A DNA stretch of 64,000 nucleotides from Anaerolineae bacterium (GTDB taxonomy: Bacteria > Chloroflexota > Anaerolineae > Aggregatilineales > Phototrophicaceae). Location of the stretch: assembly GCA_017303635.1 (NCBI GenBank), contig JAFLCG010000001.1:248001-312000 (forward strand), written 5' to 3'. A program made the position numbers and the translations under genes. Below are positions 49,553 through 57,865 of this stretch, piece after piece (the stretch's first letter is position 1; every line of letters starts with the position of its first letter). The notes under the pieces are model-generated. The model was not told the DNA's origin, did no database searches, and was given only the letters and a program-made list of their open reading frames with translations.

Positions 49553-49626
49553 TCGGGGCGACGGGATTCGAACCCATGATCTCCACAACCCAAATGTGGC
49601 GCGATACCAGACTTCGCTACGCCCCG
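49553..49626 (-). tRNA. tRNA-Pro (anticodon TGG)
   Basis: The acceptor CGGGGCG pairs with CGCCCCG. The anticodon arm CCACA-TTTGGGT-TGTGG gives TGG. The T arm has GGGTTCGAATCCC. CCA is not encoded. It lies 17 bases from tRNA-Gly and was probably co-transcribed with it. Confidence 0.94.
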
Positions 49627-49641
49627 CCAATGCTCAACATA

Positions 49642-50280
49642 TTACCACTGACTTTTTACAAAGTCCATCCATGCCTGTAGGCGTGCCCGAAAATAGGTAT
49701 CTGCGGTGTGGATAGTCAGCAGGCCGTGTATCGACCGAAATTGCCGCCCCGATAATTCATTGCTATTCGATTTTCGCATTTCTTTTATTTCGCCGGGATT
49801 TACACCTACCACCACACCCCAGAATTGCTTGAGTTCTTCTGGGTCATGGTCAGCATGATACTGAAGTCTGTGGGAGAGTTTTCGAGCGCTAAATTCTCGC
49901 ATGAAGCGATTGGCAAGTGCAACTAATTTGGGATCAGAGTTGACGAACTCCACACAGTTCCGTTGACGTTTTGAACCTTCCCCCATATAGAGCACCACAA
50001 AATCTCGGAACACCGGATCAGCCAGCAGGGATGGCGCTTCTTCCCATCCTTTTTGGTAGGCGGCATCGCGTTTGGCTCTGGCTCGATCCCGGTTAGCATC
50101 GGAGGCCCGTTGACGAGCTGCACTCTGCTGTTCGGTGCGTGGGATAGGCAGATCCTTGATCCAGTAGTAGATGGTGGTTCGTGGTAATCCAAGCCGTTCA
50201 ACTAATTCATCTAATGTCAGGTTGTGCTGGCTGCGGAGTTCGATGGCTTTCTCTCGCAGGTGAGTGTGGCGAACGGTCAT
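49642..50280 (-). CDS. HTH protein with a GEGSK/NSDP domain (LAGLIDADG-like fold suspected)
   Basis: 212 residues. The N-terminal helix-turn-helix (1-48) is LREKAIELRSQHNLTLDELVERLGLPRTTIYYWIKD, of the resolvase/transposase-like kind. A basic, Arg/Ala-rich helix follows. The main domain (about 90-205) has VVLYMGEGSKRQR, CVEFVNSDPKLVALANRFMREF and a final GLLTIHTADTYFRARLQAWM. I recall this GEGxK...NSDP layout from uncharacterised HTH proteins thought to share the homing-endonuclease fold; that assignment is memory-based, not proven. It overlaps the REC-TIR gene by ATGA, so it is the third gene of a tightly coupled operon and may bind the operon's own DNA or a target. Confidence 0.65.
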   Translation of the reverse strand: MTVRHTHLREKAIELRSQHNLTLDELVERLGLPRTTIYYWIKDLPIPRTEQQSAARQRASDANRDRARAKRDAAYQKGWEEAPSLLADPVFRDFVVLYMGEGSKRQRNCVEFVNSDPKLVALANRFMREFSARKLSHRLQYHADHDPEELKQFWGVVVGVNPGEIKEMRKSNSNELSGRQFRSIHGLLTIHTADTYFRARLQAWMDFVKSQW

Positions 50281-51167
50281 CCCGCATCATCTCCGTTAAT
50301 GATCCATGACGTCAGTTTTTGAATCTGGGGCAACGCATCATGGGCGCTGACGGGCAGCCCGTTATAGCTATCCAATCCGTGGAGTTCCGCAGGTAATTCG
50401 GCATGCCTGAATTCAAAACCATCGATCATGACCGGTATGATCCGACGTTGTGCTTCAAGTGCGATCTGGCATTCTCGCCTTACCCAATCGGATTCCAGTG
50501 TGTCCGGGGCAAGGATGACGACAAAACAGTCACAGGTCTGGACTTCGCGGATGAGGCGGTCATCAAACTTGCCAGAACCCATACTATGCAGATCAATGAA
50601 TACATCCAATCCACGTTGTTCCAGCAGCGTTTTCAGCAGCAGCGCGATCCCCCAGCTTGATTGTCGGCGGTAACTGATGAACAGACGGGGTGGGATCGCA
50701 AAAGGGGTCAAGGATCGCTCGACTCGTTGGAGGGCTTTCCGAACCGTTTCATCCAGGTGGGTATTCACCCGGTGCTTGTGGATGAAGTAGTCGAGATTGT
50801 GATCGTCACGCAGGTCGATGACATCTTCAATCGTGAGTTCCTTGTAACCACTGATCATCACGCAGGCGATATAAGGATGCCTGGATTTTAGGTAGTTCAG
50901 GATATGCCCACCCATCGGCATCTCGAGGGAAGGGCTATGAATGCTTTCAGCCGTGGCCTGACGAGCGCCGCCGATTACGAAGCCCATATCGACGGTTGCC
51001 AATGTGAATGGTCGGCCGGCTTGTAGGGCGGCATCTGACTTGGCCTCTGCCTCTGTTGAGGAGGCCGCTTCTTCGACTTCCCAACGGCGCAACCGGAAAT
51101 AGGTGGCCAGCGTTGTCCGCCAACCTGCATCATCATCGATAATGAGAACACGCGGTGTCGATGTCAT
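50277..51167 (-). CDS. Receiver-TIR fusion protein: two-component response regulator with TIR output
   Basis: 296 residues. The receiver domain (5-140) has the acidic triad D11-D13, phospho-acceptor D60 in ATVDMGF and K131 in FIHK; a loop of about 25 residues after D60 is longer than normal. The TIR domain (160-275) has RLFISYRRQSSWG, LDVFIDLHSMGSGKF, FVVILAPDTLESDWVRREC and RRIIPVMIDGFEF, where E232, four residues after W228, occupies the NADase catalytic position. Output domains of response regulators are usually DNA-binding or enzymatic; TIR is rare. It overlaps both neighbours by four bases (ATGA), so the kinase upstream is its natural partner. Confidence 0.88.
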   Translation of the reverse strand: MTSTPRVLIIDDDAGWRTTLATYFRLRRWEVEEAASSTEAEAKSDAALQAGRPFTLATVDMGFVIGGARQATAESIHSPSLEMPMGGHILNYLKSRHPYIACVMISGYKELTIEDVIDLRDDHNLDYFIHKHRVNTHLDETVRKALQRVERSLTPFAIPPRLFISYRRQSSWGIALLLKTLLEQRGLDVFIDLHSMGSGKFDDRLIREVQTCDCFVVILAPDTLESDWVRRECQIALEAQRRIIPVMIDGFEFRHAELPAELHGLDSYNGLPVSAHDALPQIQKLTSWIINGDDAG

Positions 51168-53251
51168 GATAGGGTTCCCCCGACCTGTGTGGTAACTGGC
51201 TCCGTAGTTTCCCCAACCCAGCCAGTTTGATACCTGCGAAGGCGAATACTGAAAAGGGTACCTTCCCCGTAGGCGCTATGGACCCTGATTGTACCGCCAA
51301 GACCTTCAATATAGTCTCTCGCCCAGAACAGTCCAAATCCCATCCCATATTGTTTGGTCGTAAATTTAAGTTCAAAGACTCTGCTTAGGCTTTCTGGGCG
51401 GATACCGATCCCATTATCCTGGATGATGATTTCGAGTAGACCATCCGCTTCCAGGTAAGAAGTGGCAATCTGTATTTTCCCATTCCGGCCTGTTTCCTGA
51501 ATAGCTTCCAGCCCATTTTTCAGAATGATGCGGAATACCTCAATCAACATTTCTGGAGAGGTGAAAACGGGCGGCAGGCTGGTTCCTGGTCGGAAATCAA
51601 TATTCGCATCGCCGGGCCCGCGGTTCATCTTCTCTATCGAGCGCTTGATACAGAGGTTGACGTCAGTCGGTTCGTCCGGCTGATTGCGCCATGGCTGGTG
51701 TAGATGATCCAGTATCGTCGTGGTTTGATTCAGTCGTTGAAGGGCAGTTGGTACGAGGTTCAGCAATTCCAGTTGGGCATCTGGCGGAAAGGATTGAATA
51801 TCCTTGAGCATATCGAGATTGAGTTTTGCCAGACCAATATGGTTACGGAGTTCATGCAGGTAAGCTGCCGAAGTAAAGGCCATTTTGCCAAAAACCTGTG
51901 CAACTTGTCGCCGATCCTCTGAAGCGCGGTAAAGGCGAGCGTTTCGAATGCCGATTGCAGCCTGTTGACCGAAGATTTCCAGAGCTGCCCGCTCTCCTCC
52001 ACTGAACTGACGCGAACGGGTGGCAGCAAAGAGATTGCCAACCATCTTATCGCCGACAAAGAACGGCACTGCGATCACACGGTGGATGCCCATCGCCTCC
52101 TGAATACCCATGACTGCTGGTCGGGCAGCTTCAGGCAAAACTGGCGTGAATAACGAAAACAGGTCAGGTCGGTCGACTGATTTTCCTGAACCGGAAGCAA
52201 TATACGCCAGGTTCTCGGCAAAGTTTGGATTGTTCAGATACACACGCGCATAGTCTGGGTTCGTGATATCGACCGATTGGCCGATCAACGACGAGATGGC
52301 TGTCTGCCATTCCTGCACTTGTTCCGAATTCGCTAACCTGGGATCGATATGCACGGCGCGAACGGGCAGCGAGGAGTCATCCTCAAAAGTGGCGACCATG
52401 GCACCGGCATAATCGAAGTAATTAACAACGCCTTTGACAATCAGGTCGAGGATATCCACCTCATTTTCAAGATTAGATTGCATAGCGTAGGTCAACTGCT
52501 GCGTGATATCAATCAATTGGCGACTGCGTTCGCTTTCAATTGCGGCAGCTGCCTGGCGGCCGAATGCCTCCAAGGTGGCACGGTCTTGTGGAGTGATCTC
52601 ACCTCGTTTGGCAGCAAAGAGGTTACCGACGAACTCATCACCGGCGAAGAACGGTACAGCGATAACCTGATCAATTCCCAGCGCGTCCTGAATGCCTTTG
52701 ACCATGGGGCGAGCTGCTGCTGGTGCAAAGGGCACAAAGAGCGAAAAAAGCTCATTGCTGATTGTAGATTTGCGTGAGGTTGCTGCTTTGACGGCCAGAT
52801 TCGAGGCGTAATAGTCATCATGGACGTAGACGCGGGCGAGTTTGGGATTGGTAATGCTGACGGGCTTCCCCGCGATTTGTGAAACTGCTTCTTCCCACAG
52901 CAGAATTTGTTCCGGGCTGGCTACTTGTGGATCAACGTGGATAGCGCGAACGGGTAGCGCATCGCCTGCCTCGTAAGGTGCAACCATTGCACCGACATAG
53001 CCAAGCGACTCGACGACATCGATTGCGATTACCCTCAGTTTTTCATTCAGGCTGCGGGCTGTGGTTTTACGCACTGTGTCATAGATCGAGACTTTGATTG
53101 CTCGCCGACCAATCATCCGAGCGGCGATCCGCAGCAGAAAGGCAATAGGTGGGAAGTTCGCCAGTGCCCCTACCCAACGTGATTCCAATAGTCTCCCTCG
53201 TAGGGTTGTCGGCTGGTTGGCGAATCGGGAGGTCGGTGGCCGTTCCATCAT
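51164..53251 (-). CDS. Sensor histidine kinase with two duplicated GAF-type domains
   Basis: About 695 residues; the ATG at 53251 or 53248 is favoured by an upstream GAGG over a GTG at 53260. After a short basic N-terminus come two GAF-like sensor units (about 70-245 and 265-440) that resemble each other strongly: GAMVAPYEAGDALPVRAIHVDP versus GAMVATFEDDSSLPVRAVHIDP, each ending FVGNLFAAKR or MVGNLFAATR. The kinase core follows: phospho-acceptor His466 in YLHELRNHIGLAKL, N-box ILKNGLEAIQE, G1 DNGIGI, F-box VFELKFTTK and G2 GMGFGLFWARDYIEGLGG. No membrane helix is obvious, so it senses a cytoplasmic signal. It phosphorylates, by context, the REC-TIR protein. Confidence 0.88.
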   Translation of the reverse strand: MMERPPTSRFANQPTTLRGRLLESRWVGALANFPPIAFLLRIAARMIGRRAIKVSIYDTVRKTTARSLNEKLRVIAIDVVESLGYVGAMVAPYEAGDALPVRAIHVDPQVASPEQILLWEEAVSQIAGKPVSITNPKLARVYVHDDYYASNLAVKAATSRKSTISNELFSLFVPFAPAAARPMVKGIQDALGIDQVIAVPFFAGDEFVGNLFAAKRGEITPQDRATLEAFGRQAAAAIESERSRQLIDITQQLTYAMQSNLENEVDILDLIVKGVVNYFDYAGAMVATFEDDSSLPVRAVHIDPRLANSEQVQEWQTAISSLIGQSVDITNPDYARVYLNNPNFAENLAYIASGSGKSVDRPDLFSLFTPVLPEAARPAVMGIQEAMGIHRVIAVPFFVGDKMVGNLFAATRSRQFSGGERAALEIFGQQAAIGIRNARLYRASEDRRQVAQVFGKMAFTSAAYLHELRNHIGLAKLNLDMLKDIQSFPPDAQLELLNLVPTALQRLNQTTTILDHLHQPWRNQPDEPTDVNLCIKRSIEKMNRGPGDANIDFRPGTSLPPVFTSPEMLIEVFRIILKNGLEAIQETGRNGKIQIATSYLEADGLLEIIIQDNGIGIRPESLSRVFELKFTTKQYGMGFGLFWARDYIEGLGGTIRVHSAYGEGTLFSIRLRRYQTGWVGETTEPVTTQVGGTLS

Positions 53252-53443
53252 TTGCCTCACTATCTGGTTGTACTCTGTAGCGTATGGTTATTGTATCGAT
53301 AAGATATGGGGCTAATACCACCCTAGAATCAGGGGGATTCCGTTGAAAATGACCGATTTCTTGTGTGCAAAGCACTTTTCTGTAGAGTTGGCGAGGTTAA
53401 GTTATACTTTTTGATGACAGTTCGGTAGTGGGGAGGCTGGCCC

Positions 53444-54643
53444 ATGTTCCGTGCTCTGTTCGGACTCGCGCTCACCCTGATGACGCTGCTGGTGACGGTG
53501 GCCCTGGCTGCCGGACACCTGCTCCCCCGCGCTGATCAACTGCTGTATTCTTCCGCGCAGCAGTGGCGAGCCGGTAACTGGAATGTGTCGCTGGCGGAGG
53601 TGCCGCGGGGGATTGCCAGTTCCATCTTTACCAGCACCACGGATACCCGACCCGGGTTACCGGTTATCTGGTCACCGGATGGGTTGCGCGTCGCTTACAT
53701 TCGCATGGTCAATGATAGCCCGCAAACGTGGGTTGGTAGGGCATATGGTGGTTTGCCCGTTAGCCTGGGAGCCGGTCAAACTCTGAGTGAGTACAATGCA
53801 GCCTGGTCGCCGGATGGCTCGCAATTGGCCTTTATTGGTGAACGCCCCGGAGATCGGCAAGTCTATATGGCTGATCCAGATGGCACCCAGTCTTGGCAGA
53901 TTACGATGGACGAAGGTGGCTTCAAAAGCCTGGCCTGGTCGCCGCATGGGGACATCCTGGTCTTGGAGACAGATTCTCTTCAGGAACGGCTCTATTTACT
54001 GGAACCAAGCAGCGGGTCATTACAGTTGCTGACGCCCGAAACCGGACGGCATCTGCGACCCACCTGGTCGCCCGATGGAACGCAACTCGCATTTATCAGC
54101 AATCGGGAAGTTGAGCGTACTTCAGCGACTGCTTTTGACCTTTATCTGATGAATAGGGATGGCAGCAACCTGCGCCGCCTGACATCCGACCATCCAGCAA
54201 GTTCAAGTTGGTTCCCGTGGTGGTCGCCAGACGGCCGGTACCTGGCTCTGGGTTCGATTTCGTGGATTGGCAGCGACGATTTGTATGTGATCGACATCCT
54301 CACAGGTGAACGCATCCAATTGACGGAACCCGGGGCCGACGCAGCAGCCCCGATCTGGTCGCCGGATGGTCGTTGGTTGGCCTATGAAACGCGCTACGGG
54401 GGTAGCTTCTGGAAAATTGCTTTGTATGAAGTGGCGAGTGGGCAGACGAGAATGCTTTTTCGCAGCAGTGGCGATCAACGGCGCCCGGCCTGGTCGCTGG
54501 ATGGAACCCAGGTGATGTACATCGGCAATGAAGGGCGCAACTGGGACATTTATCAGGTATCGGTTGGGGCGAGCACATCCCCTCGGCGCTTGACTCATAG
54601 TCGCGCTATTGACTACTCGCCTGTTTGGCGACCGAGTCCCTAG
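53444..54643 (+). CDS. TolB/PD40-type beta-propeller protein with N-terminal anchor
   Basis: 399 residues. An N-terminal hydrophobic segment (FGLALTLMTLLVTVALAAGHLL) anchors or exports the protein. The rest is a six-bladed propeller made of PD40 repeats with WSPDG or its variants: VIWSPDGLRVAYI, AAWSPDGSQLAFI, LAWSPHGDILVLE, PTWSPDGTQLAFI, WWSPDGRYLALG, PIWSPDGRWLAYE and AWSLDGTQVMYI. Such propellers bind proteins or other ligands outside the cytoplasm. No partner protein gene (pal, tolA) is nearby. It runs divergently from the histidine kinase. Confidence 0.85.
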   Translation: MFRALFGLALTLMTLLVTVALAAGHLLPRADQLLYSSAQQWRAGNWNVSLAEVPRGIASSIFTSTTDTRPGLPVIWSPDGLRVAYIRMVNDSPQTWVGRAYGGLPVSLGAGQTLSEYNAAWSPDGSQLAFIGERPGDRQVYMADPDGTQSWQITMDEGGFKSLAWSPHGDILVLETDSLQERLYLLEPSSGSLQLLTPETGRHLRPTWSPDGTQLAFISNREVERTSATAFDLYLMNRDGSNLRRLTSDHPASSSWFPWWSPDGRYLALGSISWIGSDDLYVIDILTGERIQLTEPGADAAAPIWSPDGRWLAYETRYGGSFWKIALYEVASGQTRMLFRSSGDQRRPAWSLDGTQVMYIGNEGRNWDIYQVSVGASTSPRRLTHSRAIDYSPVWRPSP

Positions 54644-54730
54644 CTGGATTAGCTCCAGCTGGAGTCAGAAAACGGGGGATGGTTATGACGCGGACTGTAC
54701 GACTTTAACAATAGGGCTTCCCGTAAGGGA

Positions 54731-54739
54731 TGGTATAAT
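54731..54739 (+). promoter_or_regulatory. Extended -10 promoter of the acyl-CoA dehydrogenase
   Basis: TGGTATAAT is a perfect extended -10 with no good -35. The ATG is at 54804, giving a leader of roughly 58 bases. A CTCCAGCTGGAG palindrome lies about 70 bases upstream. Confidence 0.65.
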
Positions 54740-54803
54740 TTACCGAAACCGCACAGGTCGCTGCTGTTGATCTGTGCTCTACCGTTTATATCACGAGGTT
54801 TTT

Positions 54804-56006
54804 ATGGATTTCGCGCTCAATGAAGAACATCTGCAAGCACGCAAAATGGTTCGCGACTTCGCTCAAAAAGAAGTCATGCCGGTCATCGGGGAATGGGATC
54901 GCAAGCAGGAGATGAATCCGGCTTTCCTGCCTCGGATGGCGGAACTGGGCATTCTGGGTATCAGCATCCCGGTGCGTTATGGTGGGCAGGGCTTTGATTA
55001 TGTCACGCTGGGATTGGTCTGCGAAGAACTGGAACGCGCCGATACCACCCTGCGTGTCATCATGTCTGTACACATGGGTTTGAACAGCCTGGCCCTTCTC
55101 CAGTGGGGTACGGAAGACCAGAAGCAGCGCATTCTCGCTCCACAGGCGCGGGGTGAACAATATGCTGGCTTCTGCCTGACTGAACCGGGTATCGGCAGCG
55201 ATGTCCAAAACCTGCGCTCAACCGCCCGCAAGGTGGGTGATAAATACATCCTCAATGGCGAGAAGATGTGGATTAGCCTGGCGAGCAAGGCTCATAATTT
55301 CCTGTACTTCGCCAAGACAGATCCCGAAGCCGGGGCGCGAGGGATTACCGCCTTCATCATCAACCGGGATATGCCCGGTGTGACGACGGGCGATATCCAT
55401 GGCAAACTCGGCGTGCGGGCTGGGTCAACGGGCTGGGTCAACTGCGCGGATGTGGAAGTGCCTGTCGAAAACCGGTTGGGCGAAGAAGGCGAAGGTTTCA
55501 AGATCGCCATGTCCTGCCTGGATAATGGACGCTATACCGTCGGTGCGGGTGCGACCGGCCTGATCCGCGCTTGCCTGGAGGAGAGCTTGAAATATGCTCA
55601 CAGCCGGGAAACGTTCGGTGTGCCGATTGCCCAGCACCAACTGGTCAAGCAGAAGATTGGCTTGATGCAGCAGTGGTATGACTGTGCCTTCCTGCTCAAT
55701 ATGCGGGCAGGTTGGATGAAGAACGAAGGGATCCGCAATACACGGGAAACCAGTATGGCCAAGTGGTATGCCACAGATCAGAGCGTTCAGGCAGCGCTGG
55801 AAGCAGTACAGGTACACGGGGCTTATGGTTTCAGCGATGAGTACCCGGTGGAGCGTTATCTGCGCAACAGTAAGGGTGCGGTCATCTACGAAGGAACCAG
55901 CGAAATCCATACGCTGATGCAGGCCGACTACGCGCTGGGCTTCCGCGACGACAAGCCGCTGCGCTGCGAACTGCCGGCCTATGACGCTGATGTCTGGCAG
56001 TCATAG
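54804..56006 (+). CDS. Acyl-CoA dehydrogenase
   Basis: The start at 54804 has GAGG five bases upstream; 400 residues, normal for the family. Motifs: the N-terminal helical domain, then [22 protein letters not shown] (FAD-binding signature 1), [13 protein letters not shown] in the beta domain, and the C-terminal [29 protein letters not shown], in which Glu near 363 is the catalytic base. The enzyme oxidises acyl-CoA to trans-2-enoyl-CoA with FAD and passes electrons to ETF. The VHGAYGF and [13 protein letters not shown] segments resemble glutaryl-CoA or butyryl-type enzymes. It pairs functionally with the enoyl-CoA hydratase at 48640. Confidence 0.92.
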   Translation: MDFALNEEHLQARKMVRDFAQKEVMPVIGEWDRKQEMNPAFLPRMAELGILGISIPVRYGGQGFDYVTLGLVCEELERADTTLRVIMSVHMGLNSLALLQWGTEDQKQRILAPQARGEQYAGFCLTEPGIGSDVQNLRSTARKVGDKYILNGEKMWISLASKAHNFLYFAKTDPEAGARGITAFIINRDMPGVTTGDIHGKLGVRAGSTGWVNCADVEVPVENRLGEEGEGFKIAMSCLDNGRYTVGAGATGLIRACLEESLKYAHSRETFGVPIAQHQLVKQKIGLMQQWYDCAFLLNMRAGWMKNEGIRNTRETSMAKWYATDQSVQAALEAVQVHGAYGFSDEYPVERYLRNSKGAVIYEGTSEIHTLMQADYALGFRDDKPLRCELPAYDADVWQS

Positions 56007-56031
56007 ACAACTAACTCAATCCTGAGTGACG

Positions 56032-56066
56032 AAGCGGATGGCCTGAACCATGATGGCCGTCCGCTT
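56032..56066. terminator. Bidirectional terminator between acyl-CoA dehydrogenase and holA
   Basis: AAGCGGAtGGCC pairs with GGCCgTCCGCTT (one mismatch) across an 11-base loop. Confidence 0.75.
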
Positions 56067-56102
56067 TGTATTTCGGGATTGACCGCCGTGAACGGGACGG
56101 AA

Positions 56103-57095
56103 TTAAGCCAGACTCGCAATCAGTAAATCGAGGGCCAGGGTGGGATCAAGCTGCCCGGTTTTCATCTTCAGGTCGGTATCCAGCAGGGCGTGGTAGATAC
56201 GGTCGAGCTGTGCAAGGCTGAACGCGCGGGATTGCACCGCCACCTTCTTGGCGACGAAGCTGTTCATCTTCAGGGCGTCGGCCATCTGGTTGGGGTAGCC
56301 CCCATCCAGCAGATATTCTTTGGCGGTCAGCAGCAGACGGAACTGCCGGATTATCATGCCGTAGACCTTGAACGGATCCTGATCCTTCTCCATCAGCAGT
56401 CGATGGAGCATTTGGAGGGCCTGCCCGGCCCGCCCCTCTGCGACGGCATCGACCATGTCGAACACACGTGCTTCGGACACATACGGGGTCAGGAGCGCTA
56501 CATCCTCTTCAGTGATCGGATGGGCTCCATCGACGTAGCTGGCTAACTTGACCAGTTCGCTATCCGCTCGGCGCAGGTCATGTCCGGTGACTTCGGCCAG
56601 GGCAGCGGCTGCAGCCGGTTGAATCTCGGTTTCGTAGGCATCTTTTGCCCGCCGCATGATCCAACCGGTGGCATCGGACGGCGAAGCAAAAAGCTTTTCA
56701 TATCCGGCAGGGTTTTCGCGAGCCAGCTTGACCAGCTTGCTATTTTCAGCCAGGGCGCCGCGTTCGACGAAGACCAGGCGGGCGGTTTCCGGTAGGGTCG
56801 GCAGGGCGTTCAGTAAGGCCTCAACCGCCTGTTTACCGGTGTCTCCTGCGCCTTTGCGTGTGATCCAGCCAAGCATTCCGCGGACAATCACGAGGCGTCT
56901 ATCGGCTAGAAACGGGTAGGAACTGACCGCATTGAGGACTTCGGGTACTGAGGCGACTGTGCCATCAAATTCATCGGTATTCAGATCGGCGTTGGGGCCA
57001 TCACCCATGCGTTTGCGGATGGCAGCGAGTTCCTGTTCGAGGCCGAAGTCATCATCGCCATGCAGGAGATAGAAGGTCTTAACGGCTTTGCTCAT
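56103..57095 (-). CDS. holA: DNA polymerase III delta subunit
   Basis: 330 residues. It starts FYLLHGDDDFGLEQELAAI, the usual HolA opening with the degenerate nucleotide loop, then YPFLADRRLVIVRG, which is diagnostic, ETARLVFVERGALAENSKLVKLA in the AAA+ core, and C-terminal LMEKDQDPFKVYGMIIRQFRLLLTAKEYLLDG with LDLKMKTGQLDPTLALDLLIA. The subunit opens the sliding clamp within the clamp loader. It overlaps the upstream sigma factor by ATGA and is translationally coupled to it. Other clamp-loader genes are not in the window. Confidence 0.93.
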   Translation of the reverse strand: MSKAVKTFYLLHGDDDFGLEQELAAIRKRMGDGPNADLNTDEFDGTVASVPEVLNAVSSYPFLADRRLVIVRGMLGWITRKGAGDTGKQAVEALLNALPTLPETARLVFVERGALAENSKLVKLARENPAGYEKLFASPSDATGWIMRRAKDAYETEIQPAAAAALAEVTGHDLRRADSELVKLASYVDGAHPITEEDVALLTPYVSEARVFDMVDAVAEGRAGQALQMLHRLLMEKDQDPFKVYGMIIRQFRLLLTAKEYLLDGGYPNQMADALKMNSFVAKKVAVQSRAFSLAQLDRIYHALLDTDLKMKTGQLDPTLALDLLIASLA

Positions 57096-57748
57096 TCTTC
57101 AAACAGCCGCAGCATGTAGTTGGTCGAAAGTCCCTGCGATTCCAGGTGTGTCCGCAGCTTCCGCCGGGCATCATGGATGAGTTTGTACAGCGCGTTCCGA
57201 TTGGTCCCCATTTGCTCGGCTACGATTTCAAGAGGCACCCCTTCGAGGGCGACGGCACTCAGGGCCACTCGTTGTCTTTCTGTGAGCGCTTCTTCCAGTG
57301 CCCGACTGACTTTGTGCATGACATCATCCCGTTCGGTTTCACTTTCGGGATTGGGCGGTGGTGCGCTGGTGATGCCCGTAGCGACGGTGCCAGGAGACAA
57401 ATCACCGTCAGCGGTCAGGTCATCGAGGCTGAAGTCTTTATAGCGGGCGCGGCGCAGATCGCTGATGGCAACCCGAACGGCAATCTTGGTCGCCCAGGTG
57501 GTGAAGCGGCTGTCTCCACGGAAGCTGCCGAGGTTTTCAATGACTCGCAGGGTAGCATCCTGGGCCAGATCTTCCGCCATCTGGGTGAGTTCCTGTGCAG
57601 CTAAACCCGCCAGGTCAGAACGCTCACGGCTGAGATAGTAGTAGATACCGCGTTGAAGGCGTTGGCGAAGATCATCCAGGGCGGGAGCCTGCTGGTCGGT
57701 TGAACCCTGCAAGTCGGCTAGCCACTGCTCGTTGGTACGGTCGATCAT
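57092..57748 (-). CDS. Sigma-70-family RNA polymerase sigma factor (ECF-like)
   Basis: 218 residues from the ATG at 57748 (a TTG at 57760 is also possible). Region 2: MAEDLAQDATLRVIENLGSFRGDSRFTTWATKIAVRVAISDLRR, with the typical -10-binding RFTTWATKIA. Region 4: ALEEALTERQRVALSAVALEGVPLEIVAEQMGTNRNALYKLIHDARRKLR, the -35-binding helix-turn-helix. A linker of about 40 residues between them is acidic. No anti-sigma gene follows; instead holA overlaps it by ATGA, an unusual pairing. Confidence 0.88.
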   Translation of the reverse strand: MIDRTNEQWLADLQGSTDQQAPALDDLRQRLQRGIYYYLSRERSDLAGLAAQELTQMAEDLAQDATLRVIENLGSFRGDSRFTTWATKIAVRVAISDLRRARYKDFSLDDLTADGDLSPGTVATGITSAPPPNPESETERDDVMHKVSRALEEALTERQRVALSAVALEGVPLEIVAEQMGTNRNALYKLIHDARRKLRTHLESQGLSTNYMLRLFEE

Positions 57749-57865
57749 CAGGGTTCCCAAAGGGAGACTTGATACCTCAATATATAGTCAAAAGCATACG
57801 CCAGCGGGCGTGCATTTTCAAGCAAAGTGGATCAGACAAGGTAAACACGCAGTTGACGCGATGGA

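Noticed and set aside
54653..54664. CTCCAGCTGGAG palindrome as a regulatory operator
   Set aside because: It is short, lies about 70 bases from the -10, and no second copy was noticed, so chance is likely.
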